Shown here in pieces: positions 35,501-44,444 of a DNA stretch of 64,000 bases; position 1 is the first letter of the stretch; each line of letters starts with the position of its first letter. Under the pieces are notes generated by a model. It did not search any database. It was not told the DNA's origin and worked only from the letters and a program-made list of their open reading frames with translations. Position numbers and translations under genes: made by a program. Source of the stretch: JBGCFO01 sp045106955 (lineage in GTDB: Bacteria; Pseudomonadota; Alphaproteobacteria; Rickettsiales; Rickettsiaceae); NCBI GenBank assembly GCA_045106955.1, contig JBGCFO010000018.1, forward strand, positions 34,906 through 98,905. The letters are read 5' to 3'.

Positions 35501-37981
35501 GCTTTGAGTATACTCAATTTCAATATCCTCAGTAACAGGTCCTAACATTTTAAAAAATGTTGTTTCACCAAATAATGAGATATCTTCGTGAGTCTTTTGA
35601 TCAGATTTATAAATATTGTAAATTGATGACAATGTATTTGCGTTAATCTCTTTACGTGGATATTTATAGCGTTCCCCTGGGGCATATTGAAATGGAATAA
35701 ATAAAAAATTCTCATCTGCTACCGTTCCTGTAAACTCATGAGCAGCTAAATTTGCTGTTGCATTCTTATTTATCCAACTTGATATATTTCTTGGTGCTAT
35801 TATAGCACTAGTAGAATTATCATCAACTTTGACTGTAGCGATAAGAGCTGGTTCATATTGAGTAGATGTGCACTGCAACAACAGACTATCTGATGATTTA
35901 CAGTCATATACTCTAGGCTCTGGAACTGGCTCCCTTAATTGACAACCTATCACAGAGTCTTTGCCAATTATACATATTTGATTTGGTTCTTGTACAAAAT
36001 CAAGATTTTTAAGCGTTGTAGGCGTTCTGGCTATAGAAGCAGTTAAATTATGAGTAATGTCTCCATCTTTAATTGAGAAATGATTTGTTAATGGGGAGCT
36101 CATTGTTAACAAAAACTGAGTTTTAGGAAATGTAAGATTTACATCTGTAAAAGGACCTGCGTTAACCCCGAATACTTCTTGACATTGCTTATTTTGAACG
36201 CCCTTCGTTACACAATCTTGAAGGTCATTAACATATGCGCCAAATGATTTTAAATCACCAGTTCTATCTGCATATGCAATTCTGAATGCTTCTTTGCTAT
36301 TTCCAATAATCGAAGGTATTATCCCATCGTATACATAGTGATTTAATGGTGTTTCAATATCATACGCTCGAACGCATGGTGTTAGGTTTGAAAATATTCC
36401 AGAACCACATCTATCTATTAGATCAGTGCCTTTAGTAAGATTATGCAATGCACTAGCAGTAACGGGGATATTATGAATATTTTCTAATGTAACACATGTG
36501 CCTAATTTTTTAGGGTTTTTGTTTCCATCGCACAATGGAATAAAATTATCAATAGTGACTCTAATGCTATTGCTAACGGCATTATTATTTAGCTTTGACA
36601 CTACGCATATATTGTCACTTGTAGATGGAGATGAAAATAGTGAATTATCTGAACTGCCACCATTCTTAACTGCATTTGTTGTACTTGATGTATTTGACGA
36701 AGAGCTTGATGTATTTGACGAAGAGCTTGATTTGTCTGAAGAAATCATACTATCTAAAGAATTCTTGATGTTACTTAGATTATCTGGTGAACTTTCACTA
36801 GATGGAACATGACAAATTCTTTGCGTTGTAATTGGCCTTTGCAATTTTCCAAGAGTTGGGCAAAATGGTGGAGGATAAGGACCTAAAGGAATATTGACAC
36901 AACCAAATTCATGACCAAAAATCGGAGTAAATACTACTCTATTAATTTGCCCCATTTTCTTGATAGCTGCATATATAGTTTCAGATGCAATTTTATCTGT
37001 AATATCCAACAACTCGTCTAATGTTGCTTTCATCATTGAACCCGCAGAGCCAAATATATTGCTTAACATTCCAATTGCCATTTTCATACCCCCAGAAGCC
37101 TCTTTTGTTAAAAATAATAGCGCTTGAACTATTGGACTTTCATTTGGAGATGTATCTTGTATTGGTTGAGACACTGGGTTAATATCCATAATATCTGGCA
37201 ATATATTATTAAGATCAATTTTTTGTTCCTCCATAGCCGCAGCAGCAACAGCTCCTGTAGGACCTGCTGGAGTAGATGAGCTTTCTGTAAAAAATAACAC
37301 TGATGGGTCTCGATATAAACATAGTTTTGGCGGCATCATCTTAATTGGCTTGCCATCATTACCTGTAATTTGCTTATCATTCGTTGGATAGCCTTCATTG
37401 TTTATATGTTTATCTTTAGTATAACCTGGATCTTGTGGCAAACCTTCTACTGTACTCTCTGGGAATGCTACTCTAGCGCAAATTCTAATCATAGGTAACC
37501 CATATGGCCCTGGCCAATTTACACATTGACCATCCCAATTCAATACACTAGTCTGAGTCCAGCATGCTACTGCATTGCATACTTGTATTCTTGCGCGAAT
37601 TTTTGGAGAAAAATAACTATTCTCCGATGTATTTTCTCCACAATATCTAATATAGTATGGCATAAATATTTCTGGATATTTATATTGAGTAAGACACGTA
37701 CCAGATCTACCAGATTTTTTGTTATATGGAATACAATTTGCATTTTCTGGTCCTTTATTATGACTCTTGCCGCCCCATTCTTCGTGCACATCATGCCCTC
37801 CACAATTGCAAGGATTAGTTAAACATTCTATTGTGCCATCAATTAGACTTGATCCAGCGCTTCTACCATCATCTACAATATTTTTGATATTTGATACAAG
37901 TCCTGAAGCGTATATATTGGAATAATTGGTAAAAAGTAGCAATACCAGTAATAATATTAACCTTATATACACGCCAATCAA
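32582..37981 (-). CDS. Giant secreted cysteine-rich protein with tandem repeats
   Basis: The 1799-residue protein has an N-terminal signal peptide (hydrophobic core about 7-18, likely cleavage near YAS at 24-26). Residues about 30-380 form a cysteine-rich domain with CNAVACWTQTSVLNWDGQC, WPGPYGLP and NIPLGPYPPPFCPTLGKL, and a hydrophobic helical patch lies at about 285-335. A Ser/Asn linker follows at about 405-445, then long cysteine-rich stretches. Four tandem repeats of about 85-115 residues (about 1270-1645) each have a C-x-[IL]-[EN]-G-type strand and a [VI]-N-x-F-L-[EQ]-x-C helix. The tail is rich in Ser, Asn and Pro. There is no other membrane helix and no known catalytic motif. I recall similar large proteins in Rickettsia, but function and any link to type IV secretion are unproven. 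Probably secreted or surface-held and disulfide-bonded. Confidence 0.85.
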   Translation of the reverse strand: MIGVYIRLILLLVLLLFTNYSNIYASGLVSNIKNIVDDGRSAGSSLIDGTIECLTNPCNCGGHDVHEEWGGKSHNKGPENANCIPYNKKSGRSGTCLTQYKYPEIFMPYYIRYCGENTSENSYFSPKIRARIQVCNAVACWTQTSVLNWDGQCVNWPGPYGLPMIRICARVAFPESTVEGLPQDPGYTKDKHINNEGYPTNDKQITGNDGKPIKMMPPKLCLYRDPSVLFFTESSSTPAGPTGAVAAAAMEEQKIDLNNILPDIMDINPVSQPIQDTSPNESPIVQALLFLTKEASGGMKMAIGMLSNIFGSAGSMMKATLDELLDITDKIASETIYAAIKKMGQINRVVFTPIFGHEFGCVNIPLGPYPPPFCPTLGKLQRPITTQRICHVPSSESSPDNLSNIKNSLDSMISSDKSSSSSNTSSSSSNTSSTTNAVKNGGSSDNSLFSSPSTSDNICVVSKLNNNAVSNSIRVTIDNFIPLCDGNKNPKKLGTCVTLENIHNIPVTASALHNLTKGTDLIDRCGSGIFSNLTPCVRAYDIETPLNHYVYDGIIPSIIGNSKEAFRIAYADRTGDLKSFGAYVNDLQDCVTKGVQNKQCQEVFGVNAGPFTDVNLTFPKTQFLLTMSSPLTNHFSIKDGDITHNLTASIARTPTTLKNLDFVQEPNQICIIGKDSVIGCQLREPVPEPRVYDCKSSDSLLLQCTSTQYEPALIATVKVDDNSTSAIIAPRNISSWINKNATANLAAHEFTGTVADENFLFIPFQYAPGERYKYPRKEINANTLSSIYNIYKSDQKTHEDISLFGETTFFKMLGPVTEDIEIEYTQSIEVSAGKYKTYDMLAAYTGGMEYKNGSYIRGGSYACVDFNTDIPCSKDKPGNCVLTKLLNTEISCSEFFTKLANYRTSGNTIAPCTKSNLRPCFKPGADPTVTTAAIGVCMLLPTTVAKTECLYKLKKDVDVTCIMATAFDNDSLCIIPADEIKYKDGSNSVKIYKCPSLLSSSKRYCYEGDWCRISTALEDRYIPSPSDGQVITGSKQHYDFTKIPPMYPSSCTKFCQKYPDAIECKGKCDIPDYPYYDTDIYALRNKTPVEKGLCIPIPPLPQVCDPSIVNNIHFPETQLGAIASGKCIGSPPIGGGTNGVCTYLSYTKKEAKPSIQWVDPLTQCLPTPYCKATQDTYSDSTAHPPSGSTVILSNTTTIAEYPEMGVGERTYPTIRINDKLYSIPDIMAKYKISKFHHLSPVACEVDRTWNTSHTNKLTNGVAILEFPQYCGATQIKYTGNGDGKEYLLARLNANNSYAYIPRDANYMYYYVKQETTDYKQTVPVQCILEGKKYDTKAKLLASCKYTNNTDVNGGVWLNHDRTKPLSQDDVNDFLEECASEVFGDKCATAKMLYTGAGIPNYSNLNKYITSDTYALFNSSAPGKNVSAECVINGKTTKTSATLSSSCDEKTMSWKGVDNNDVNNFLQQCVLDQHVSQCSDRKISYNGSSTSDDFYNTYAYWKSSKPGKDIKAQCYINSQQKDFDSSAPESTCSALTMAWSSVNQDSVNDFLEACVRDNFDSCSSDKVKYSAQGLAGRDDLNKILKNNNTYAFFQKAKPGETTEAECFLNGRQIKSKVELARSCDIGGDWEPNMSGRINAFLEQCALEKYPEKLSSSQPVNGSSSNSSSSNENSSSSSGNENSSSSSGNNTFKNATGNPFSNVTGNPFTNPYIVTPASSTSNPEYNYNDYNYGYTPQVNSSINTPKANWSNTNSNSSSNQSKTDDDPTGSYNFTPIMQPNSNPDPSGNVELPSSNDESIMN
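32925..32977 (-). repeat. Tandem 27-bp duplication in the Ser/Asn-rich tail
   Basis: A 26-bp stretch (32925-32950) is repeated exactly at 32952-32977 with a 27-bp period and stays in frame, giving two copies of an ENSSSSSGN unit. Such in-frame tandem repeats can change copy number between strains. Confidence 0.85.
33050..34170 (-). repeat. Four protein-level tandem repeats in the giant protein
   Basis: Four consecutive cysteine-containing units can be aligned by eye at about 34170-33831, 33830-33558, 33557-33301 and 33300-33050. Each runs from a K-x-x-Y-[TNS] strand through a YA[YLF]-x-x-x-[AS]-x-PG segment and an x-C-x-[IL] strand to a final [VI]-N-x-F-L-[EQ]-x-C helix. Unit edges are approximate. 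The DNA is diverged, so the duplication is old. Confidence 0.75.
36684..36725 (-). repeat. Tandem 21-bp duplication in the Ser/Asn linker
   Basis: CTTGATGTATTTGACGAAGA plus one G occurs twice back to back (36684-36704 and 36705-36725), followed by a partial third copy. It encodes serine-rich SSSSNTS units in the linker of the giant protein. Confidence 0.8.
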
Positions 37982-38149
37982 AACTACATAAATTAAACAA
38001 ATATAGATTAATTTAGTATATATAATTCAAAATATAATGTTTTATTTGTATGAAAATTATATACTAAAAATTTGTAAACTGTGTTTTAAGGAATGATTTA
38101 ATTATGTATGAAAATATTGTTGACATAGATGTGTATTTAAAAAAGCAAA

Positions 38150-38178
38150 TTGACTTGAGATAGAAAACTGAGTATTGT
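38150..38178 (+). promoter_or_regulatory. Candidate trcR promoter
   Basis: TTGACT (38150-38155) and TATTGT (38173-38178) are spaced by 17 bp, ending 33 bp before the trcR start in the gap between trcR and the divergent giant gene. A second TTGACA at 38120-38125 has no matching -10. Confidence 0.5.
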
Positions 38179-38211
38179 TAAGTTTTAAGTAAATGATTAA
38201 TCGATCTAAAG

Positions 38212-38778
38212 ATGGTTAAAAATTATAAATTGCCTATAATGCCAAAATCAACGGCGATATGGTTGATAGAGAATACCGCTCTAACATTTAAACAAATTGC
38301 TGACTTTTGCGGTATGCACGAACTAGAAATTGCCAGTATTGCTGACAATGAGATAGCAAATCATATGAGAAGTTTTAATCCTGTAATGAATGGTCAACTT
38401 ACTCAAGAAGAAATAGATAGATGCACTCAGAATCCTAATGCGCAATTGATGTTGTCATCAAGTATAATTGATGAGTTTATGGTTAAGAAAAAAAAGCATG
38501 CAAAATATACTCCGATTGCACGCAGGCAAGATAAACCAGATGCTATATATTGGCTGTTAAAACATTGTCCAGGAGTCTCTGATAGGCAAATCATTAAGTT
38601 AATTGGTACCACCAAAGGTACTATCGAAACAATAAAAGATAAAAGTCATTGGAATTTTAAAAATCTTAGGTTGCGCGATCCAGTATTACTAGGTCTTTGT
38701 ACTCAAGGAGAATTAAACAAATTATTAGAACAATTTAATGACGCTCAAAGTGATAATTTAACAAAACAAGAAGATTAA
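38212..38778 (+). CDS. trcR: Cell-cycle transcriptional regulator TrcR (DUF1013)
   Basis: The 188 residues match DUF1013, an alphaproteobacterial family annotated as cell-cycle regulator TrcR. They comprise an N-terminal helix-turn-helix-like region (TAIWLIENTALTFKQIADFC), a linker, and a second similar module (DAIYWLLKHCPGVSDRQIIKLIGTTKGTIETI). The twin helix-turn-helix layout suggests DNA binding; target genes are not shown here. A good promoter lies just upstream, and tRNA-Met and metG follow. Confidence 0.88.
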   Translation: MVKNYKLPIMPKSTAIWLIENTALTFKQIADFCGMHELEIASIADNEIANHMRSFNPVMNGQLTQEEIDRCTQNPNAQLMLSSSIIDEFMVKKKKHAKYTPIARRQDKPDAIYWLLKHCPGVSDRQIIKLIGTTKGTIETIKDKSHWNFKNLRLRDPVLLGLCTQGELNKLLEQFNDAQSDNLTKQED

Positions 38779-38821
38779 AAAAATAATGCATTCTAAGATC
38801 ATTAGGTTTTTCATTAACTAT

Positions 38822-38898
38822 GGCGGGGTAGCTCAGTTGGTTAGAGCAGCGGGATCATAATCCGCGTGTCGGGGGTTCAAATCCCTCCCTCGCTACCA
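38822..38898 (+). tRNA. tRNA-Met (CAU), elongator type
   Basis: This is a 77-nt cloverleaf with acceptor stem GGCGGGG pairing with CCTCGCT (two G-T pairs), D-arm GCTCAGTTGGTTAGAGC, anticodon loop ATCATAA (CAU at 38856-38858), T-arm GGGGGTTCAAATCCC, and encoded CCA. It lacks the C1-A72 mismatch and the three G-C pairs of the initiator. Resemblance to alphaproteobacterial elongator tRNA-Met makes tRNA-Ile2 (also CAU) less likely. It sits 33 bp before metG. Confidence 0.95.
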
Positions 38899-38931
38899 AA
38901 AATAACATGTAATACCATCAAATATCTTTTT

Positions 38932-40458
38932 ATGACAAATAATTATTATATCACAACTCCAATATATTACGTCAATGACGCACCTCATATAGGACATGCA
39001 TACACTACTATTGCATGCGACGTGATAGCTCGTTTTCAGAGGTTAAATGGCAAAAATGTCTTGTTCTTAACTGGAACTGATGAGCATGGACAAAAGGTTC
39101 AAAAATCAGCTCTCAAAAACCATTTAAGTGAACAAGAGTTTGTAGATCAAATGTCTAATAAATTTATTGATTTGACCCGCAAATTAAATATATCCAATGA
39201 TGATTTTATTCGCACTACGCAATTAAGGCATAAAAAAACAGTAGAAGTTTTATGGAATAAATTATTAGAAAAAAAATATATATATCTCGGTGAATATGAA
39301 GGTTGGTACTCAGTACGGGATGAAGCATTTTATGATAAATCTGAATTAACTCAAGATGGTTTAGCTCCAACTGGAGCTCCTGTCGAATGGGTAAAAGAAC
39401 AAAGTTATTTTTTCGCTTTATCAAAATTCCAAGAACCTTTGTTAGAATTATACAAAAAAAATCCATCATTTGTTAATCCAGAATCAAAATATAATGAGGT
39501 AGTAAGTTTTGTTAAAGGAGGTTTGCTGGACTTATCTATTTCTAGAACTAGTTTCAATTGGGGCATTTCTGTCCCCAATGATAGCAAGCATGTGGTATAT
39601 GTTTGGTTGGATGCTTTAACAAATTATATATCAGCCTTGGATTATGAGCAAAATGCAGAAAAATATCACAAGTTCTGGCCTGCAAATGCTCATATAGTTG
39701 GCAAAGATATTTTACGATTTCATGCTGTATATTGGCCAGCATTTTTAATGGCTGCAGGGATAGAACTACCAAAATCTATCTTTGCACATGGCTGGTGGAC
39801 AAATGAGGGTCAAAAAATTTCTAAATCTATAGGAAATGTAATTGATCCATTTGAGCTTGTAGATGAATTTGGATTGGATGCTGTCAGGTATTTTTTAATG
39901 CGAGAAATTACTTTTGGCAATGATGGTAACTATGCTAGATCTAGCTTGATAAATCGTAATAATACTGAACTTGCAAACAAAATAGGCAATTTAATGAATC
40001 GCACTTTTGTGTTATTATTTAAGAATAATGGTGGCTTTGTACCAAATTTAGATAGTAAAGAAGTGGAAAAAATATATCAACTACCTTTACTTCAAATGGC
40101 AAATAAATTAGCATTAGATATATGCAGTCTGATGGACAATTTTAAAATTAGTATCGCATTAGAAAAAGTGATAAAACTCGCAGAACAGGCCAATGTTTAT
40201 ATTGACATCGAGGAACCTTGGAAGCTGAGCAAGACAGATAAACATTCTATGTTTAATGTGTTATATAATTTATTGGAAACAATGAGGTATATTGGAATTA
40301 TTATGCAAGCGTTTATACCGCATTCAGCAAAAATTATTCTGGATCAACTATCAATTCCATGCGATCAGAGATTACTTCAACATCTTAGTATGGATTACGC
40401 AATCGCTCCAAATTTAAAACTTCAAGAGCCAATGTTAATATTTAATAAGCTAGAATAA
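38932..40458 (+). CDS. metG: Methionyl-tRNA synthetase
   Basis: This class I synthetase charges both methionine tRNAs. From the ATG at 38932 it has 508 residues, with PIYYVNDAPHIGHAYTT (HIGH motif about 9-25) near the N-terminus, the KISKSIGN loop, and the anticodon-binding domain. It lacks a zinc-binding CxxC knuckle and the C-terminal dimer domain, as in the short alphaproteobacterial type. A longer frame from 38866 would run through the tRNA-Met gene and is rejected. tRNA-Met and its synthetase are adjacent. Confidence 0.96.
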   Translation: MTNNYYITTPIYYVNDAPHIGHAYTTIACDVIARFQRLNGKNVLFLTGTDEHGQKVQKSALKNHLSEQEFVDQMSNKFIDLTRKLNISNDDFIRTTQLRHKKTVEVLWNKLLEKKYIYLGEYEGWYSVRDEAFYDKSELTQDGLAPTGAPVEWVKEQSYFFALSKFQEPLLELYKKNPSFVNPESKYNEVVSFVKGGLLDLSISRTSFNWGISVPNDSKHVVYVWLDALTNYISALDYEQNAEKYHKFWPANAHIVGKDILRFHAVYWPAFLMAAGIELPKSIFAHGWWTNEGQKISKSIGNVIDPFELVDEFGLDAVRYFLMREITFGNDGNYARSSLINRNNTELANKIGNLMNRTFVLLFKNNGGFVPNLDSKEVEKIYQLPLLQMANKLALDICSLMDNFKISIALEKVIKLAEQANVYIDIEEPWKLSKTDKHSMFNVLYNLLETMRYIGIIMQAFIPHSAKIILDQLSIPCDQRLLQHLSMDYAIAPNLKLQEPMLIFNKLE

Positions 40459-40460
40459 TT

Positions 40461-41258
40461 ATGCTCGTTGATTCTCATTGTCATTTAGACATGCTTTTAA
40501 AAGATAGTCGTAACACTTTATCTGCAATTATTAAAAGATCTAGTGATGCAGGTGTAAAATATTTACACACTATCTGCACCAAAATTGAAAATTTTCATAA
40601 TATTTTAAGCATTGCGAAACAATATGATAATATTTATGCATCTGTAGGGGTGCATCCAAATGAAGTAAAAAATGATATCGTTCAAGGAAGTTATTTAATA
40701 AAACTATCAAAAGATGATAATGTAATTGCCTTTGGAGAGACTGGTCTAGATTATTATTACGAAAGATCAGATAAAGAAAAACAAAAACAAAGTTTTAATG
40801 AACATATTGCAGCAGCGCAATCTGAACAACTGCCAGTCATAGTGCATACTAGAGATGCAGATTCTGATACTGCATCTCTTATATCATCGGCAATGCAATA
40901 TAAATCATTCCCGGCATTAATTCATTGTTTTTCTTCATCAAAAAAATTCGCGAGAGAAATGTTAGATTTAGGTCTATATATTTCAATCTCTGGAATTGTT
41001 ACATTTAAAAATGCTCATATGCTTCAAGAAATCGTAAAATTTCTACCATTAGATAGGTTATTAATTGAAACAGATGCGCCTTATCTAGCGCCAATGCCGC
41101 ATAGAGGCAAAACAAATGATCCTGCATTTGTAGTGCACACTGCATCTAAAATAGCAGAATTACATAATACAAGCTTTGAGCAAATTGCTAATATCACAAC
41201 TCAAAATTTCTTTAATTTATTCAGCAAAGCTAATAAAATACTTAATAGTAATAATTAA
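40461..41258 (+). CDS. TatD-family metal-dependent deoxyribonuclease
   Basis: The 265 residues form an amidohydrolase-type barrel with DSHCHLD at the N-terminus (metal-binding His pair), AFGETGLDYYYERS (catalytic Glu), PVIVHTRDAD, LIHCFSSS and the C-terminal LLIETDAPYLAPMPHRG. Family members are metal-dependent 3'-5' exonucleases with possible roles in DNA repair; the physiological substrate is not certain. It follows metG by 2 bp, a pairing common in bacteria. Confidence 0.93.
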   Translation: MLVDSHCHLDMLLKDSRNTLSAIIKRSSDAGVKYLHTICTKIENFHNILSIAKQYDNIYASVGVHPNEVKNDIVQGSYLIKLSKDDNVIAFGETGLDYYYERSDKEKQKQSFNEHIAAAQSEQLPVIVHTRDADSDTASLISSAMQYKSFPALIHCFSSSKKFAREMLDLGLYISISGIVTFKNAHMLQEIVKFLPLDRLLIETDAPYLAPMPHRGKTNDPAFVVHTASKIAELHNTSFEQIANITTQNFFNLFSKANKILNSNN

Positions 41259-41264
41259 TCAAAC

Positions 41265-42539
41265 ATGTCGATAATCACTTTATTTTTAATTATTATTATT
41301 GTGGTACTAGTTGCTTTATCCGCTTTATTTTCAGCCACAGAAACTGCAATTACTGCATCATCAATTGGAAAAATTCATAAATTCAAAAATGATGGAGATG
41401 GAAGAGCAAAGCTAGCTATTAAAATACTGCGATCACGAGGCAAAGTGATTAGCGCAATGTTAATTGCCAATACTCTTGTCAATATTATATCTACAACAAC
41501 AGCAACTGCTTTATTTATTGATCTTGTAAATGATCAGCATTTAGGTGCAATTATTGCATCAATTGTTATGTCTTTTACAATTATTGTCTTTGCAGAAGCT
41601 ATACCGAAGGCAATCGCTGTTATACTCGCAGAAAGAATATTATTATTTGAAGCATATATAATAGCGGTTTTTTTGAAAATATTTGGCCCAATTAATTTTG
41701 TATTAAATATATTGGTTACACTTGTATGCAAACTTTTCAAAATTAATCTCAATGCCCAAGTCTCTGGAACAGACGAAGTAAGAGGAATTATCCAACATCA
41801 ACATCATGAAGGAAATGTATATCAAGCAGATAGAGAGATGCTTGAAGGAGTTCTCGATATTAGAGATATTAGTATATCAGAAATTATGATACATCGTAGT
41901 GATATCACATCTATTAATCTTGATAAATTCAATTCAGAAGTATTTCAAACCATATTATCTAAATCATACACTCGCATTCCAGTGTGGCAAGAAAAACAAG
42001 ATAATATAGTTGGGATGATACATATAAGAGATTTATTTCAAACTCTTGCTGAAAATAGCTACGATTTTTCTAAAGTTGATATTAAAAGCATCATTACAAA
42101 ACCTTGGTTTGTACCTGATCATGTTACAGCAATAGAGCAATTAAATGCATTTAAGCAACGCAATAATCATTTTGCATGTGTAATAGATGAATATGGCGAT
42201 TTACAAGGAATTATTACATTAGAAGATATATTGGAAGAAATTGTTGGTAAGATATATGATGAACATGATCAATTAAGCCCTAATATCTCAAGGCAATCAG
42301 ATTCGAGTTTTATCATAGATGGGTCAACAACAATTAGAGATATAAATAAAGAGCTAGATTGGAATCTACCAGACGAAGAAGCAAATACTATTGCTGGATT
42401 CATCATCAATCATATCCAAACAATACCTAAGCAAAATGAAGAAATTACAATTGACGACATGACATTTTTCATTTTAAAAAAGATAAATAACAAGATTAAA
42501 TCTGTAAGAGTACAAATAATTAAAAAAGCGAGTGATTAG
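41265..42539 (+). CDS. CNNM/CorC-HlyC family membrane protein
   Basis: The 424 residues comprise an N-terminal DUF21/CNNM membrane domain (three to four helices, about 1-150, with LSALFSATETAITASS), then a CBS pair (about 190-320, with MIHRSDITSINL and DEYGDLQGIITLEDILEEIVG) and the CorC/HlyC transporter-associated domain. Related proteins take part in Mg2+ or Co2+ efflux; rickettsial members have been called hemolysin C-like, which is less certain. It overlaps the start of ccmF by 8 bp. Confidence 0.9.
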   Translation: MSIITLFLIIIIVVLVALSALFSATETAITASSIGKIHKFKNDGDGRAKLAIKILRSRGKVISAMLIANTLVNIISTTTATALFIDLVNDQHLGAIIASIVMSFTIIVFAEAIPKAIAVILAERILLFEAYIIAVFLKIFGPINFVLNILVTLVCKLFKINLNAQVSGTDEVRGIIQHQHHEGNVYQADREMLEGVLDIRDISISEIMIHRSDITSINLDKFNSEVFQTILSKSYTRIPVWQEKQDNIVGMIHIRDLFQTLAENSYDFSKVDIKSIITKPWFVPDHVTAIEQLNAFKQRNNHFACVIDEYGDLQGIITLEDILEEIVGKIYDEHDQLSPNISRQSDSSFIIDGSTTIRDINKELDWNLPDEEANTIAGFIINHIQTIPKQNEEITIDDMTFFILKKINNKIKSVRVQIIKKASD

Positions 42540-44427
42540 TTTAATAGGCAACATATTATTATCATTGGCTATCTTACTTTCTCTAATGACAATTATTTGC
42601 AGTTGTTACACTAAACAATCTTTAGCTCGTATTCTATTTCACTCTTCTACGATCTCTATCTGCACTGGATTTGTTATGCTTGCATACGCATTTATAACAT
42701 CGAACTTTTCCTTGCAAACAGTATTTTTTAATTCTAGTACGATCAAGCCACTAATATACAAAATAGGAGCCTGCTGGTCCAGTAATGAAGGATCTCTGTT
42801 GTTGTGGTTAAGTATTTATAGCATAATGTGTTCTTTTTATTTAAGTTTGAGGAGCAAACTTAAATTAGAACATAATAATTATTTTGAAATCATCGTATTT
42901 TCTTGCTTGCAAATTCCATTATTAATCTTGGTATATTGCACGTCTAACCCATTTACAACACTTTCCTTTATCCCATCTGAAGGTTTAGGTCTGAATCCTT
43001 TATTACAAGACAATGGATTAGTTATACATCCGCCTATATTATATATAGGATACATCACTTACGCTATTCCATTTGCTATAACTATTCAATTGTTAGCGCT
43101 AAATAAACATATAAAAATAAATAATAATGTCATCGTATTATTACAATTAGCAAAACTCTTTTCTGGAATTGCTATTATAACCCTCACCACCGGAATAACA
43201 CTTGGTGCATGGTGGGCGTATCGGGAGCTTGGATGGGGAGGATATTGGTTCTTTGATCCAGTTGAAAATCTGTCTTTATTACCATGGTTATCTGGCTTAG
43301 CTCTGCATCACGCGCTTCATACAAGCATTAACTCACAGAAACTAATAAAAATCACAATTGCTCTTTGTATTCTAACATTTTTACTAGGGCTTTTAAGTAC
43401 ATTTTTGATTAGATCTGGCATATTAATCTCTGTTCATTCCTTTGCATCAAATGGAAATAGCATATATTTTGCCGGTATATATCTACTAATTAGCATTCCA
43501 TCTATTGCCATATTGGTAACTAGATTAATACAATATCGAAGTATTAAACAGAATATTCTAAGCAGTAAAGAAAAGCTGATATTTTTAGGTATTATTTTTC
43601 TTTCATTAGGAATAATTATTATACTTATTTCAATCTTGTATCCAATAATTTATTCTTGTATTTTTGATCAACAAGTCACAATTGAAACTGAATATTTTAC
43701 AAATCTATTCATCCCAATTACAATACCAGTATTAGTTCTTGCCTCGATGGTGAATTCAAAGAATTTAGCTAGAGTTACTATAGCCTCAATATTATCATTA
43801 ATATTCACTCTATATATTGAATTATATCTATATGTTCAAGCAGATAGAAAGCATATTATATTGTCCTTTGCTATTAACATATCAGCTATATTCTTGATCA
43901 TACAAACTATACTAGAATTACTAGTACATAGTCATTACTTTCGTGTTTTTATAAAACCTAATAAAGCTGCAATGATTCTTGGTCATTTAGGCTTAGGATT
44001 ATTAGCGCTAAGTATAAATTTAAATGTTTCATTGCAAAAAGAATATGAATTTATAGGAAAAATTGGAGATAAGCATGATTTTGGTAGATTTGATATATCA
44101 TTGGATAATATAAAATTTGGCTCTGGGCAGAATTACTATACACAAATGGCACAATTTTCTATTTACGATAAACAAACAAACAGCATTGTAATACTACAGC
44201 CTGAAAATAGATTATATACAATCGAAAAAGCCATAACACAAGATAGTGATATATATTCGTACTTAACACATGACATATATGCAATATTAAATCAAATCGA
44301 TGCAAATCAACTATTGCATTGCACAATATATTATCGACCTATGATCAGCATTATTTGGCTATCAATATTAGTATTAGTATCTGGGTTTATTTTAAGCTTT
44401 GTACTTAATATTAAAACATTCATCTAA
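42532..44427 (+). CDS. ccmF: Cytochrome c heme lyase CcmF
   Basis: CcmF ligates heme to apocytochrome c in the periplasm (system I). The 631-residue inner-membrane protein has about fifteen hydrophobic segments. The tryptophan-rich WWD signature is in GWGGYWFFDPVENLSLLPWL (about 236-255), conserved histidines flank it (LALHHALHTS and earlier GLVIHPPILYIGY), and GSNEGSLLLW appears here as SSNEGSLLLWLS. It starts with GTG at 42532, overlapping the previous gene. Other ccm genes are outside the window. Confidence 0.95.
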   Translation: MISLIGNILLSLAILLSLMTIICSCYTKQSLARILFHSSTISICTGFVMLAYAFITSNFSLQTVFFNSSTIKPLIYKIGACWSSNEGSLLLWLSIYSIMCSFYLSLRSKLKLEHNNYFEIIVFSCLQIPLLILVYCTSNPFTTLSFIPSEGLGLNPLLQDNGLVIHPPILYIGYITYAIPFAITIQLLALNKHIKINNNVIVLLQLAKLFSGIAIITLTTGITLGAWWAYRELGWGGYWFFDPVENLSLLPWLSGLALHHALHTSINSQKLIKITIALCILTFLLGLLSTFLIRSGILISVHSFASNGNSIYFAGIYLLISIPSIAILVTRLIQYRSIKQNILSSKEKLIFLGIIFLSLGIIIILISILYPIIYSCIFDQQVTIETEYFTNLFIPITIPVLVLASMVNSKNLARVTIASILSLIFTLYIELYLYVQADRKHIILSFAINISAIFLIIQTILELLVHSHYFRVFIKPNKAAMILGHLGLGLLALSINLNVSLQKEYEFIGKIGDKHDFGRFDISLDNIKFGSGQNYYTQMAQFSIYDKQTNSIVILQPENRLYTIEKAITQDSDIYSYLTHDIYAILNQIDANQLLHCTIYYRPMISIIWLSILVLVSGFILSFVLNIKTFI

Positions 44428-44444
44428 TTACCTATAGTAAAAAA

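Noticed and set aside
38101..38163. Short ORF of 19 codons in the gap upstream of trcR
   Set aside because: It is too short and overlaps the likely trcR promoter; there is no ribosome binding site or similarity.
38822..38898. Alternative reading of the CAU tRNA as tRNA-Ile2
   Set aside because: The acceptor and T-arm sequences fit alphaproteobacterial elongator tRNA-Met; Ile2 tRNAs usually begin differently. Not fully excluded.
38866..38931. N-terminal extension of metG by 22 residues
   Set aside because: It runs through the 3' half of the tRNA-Met gene; family homology begins at the ATG at 38932.
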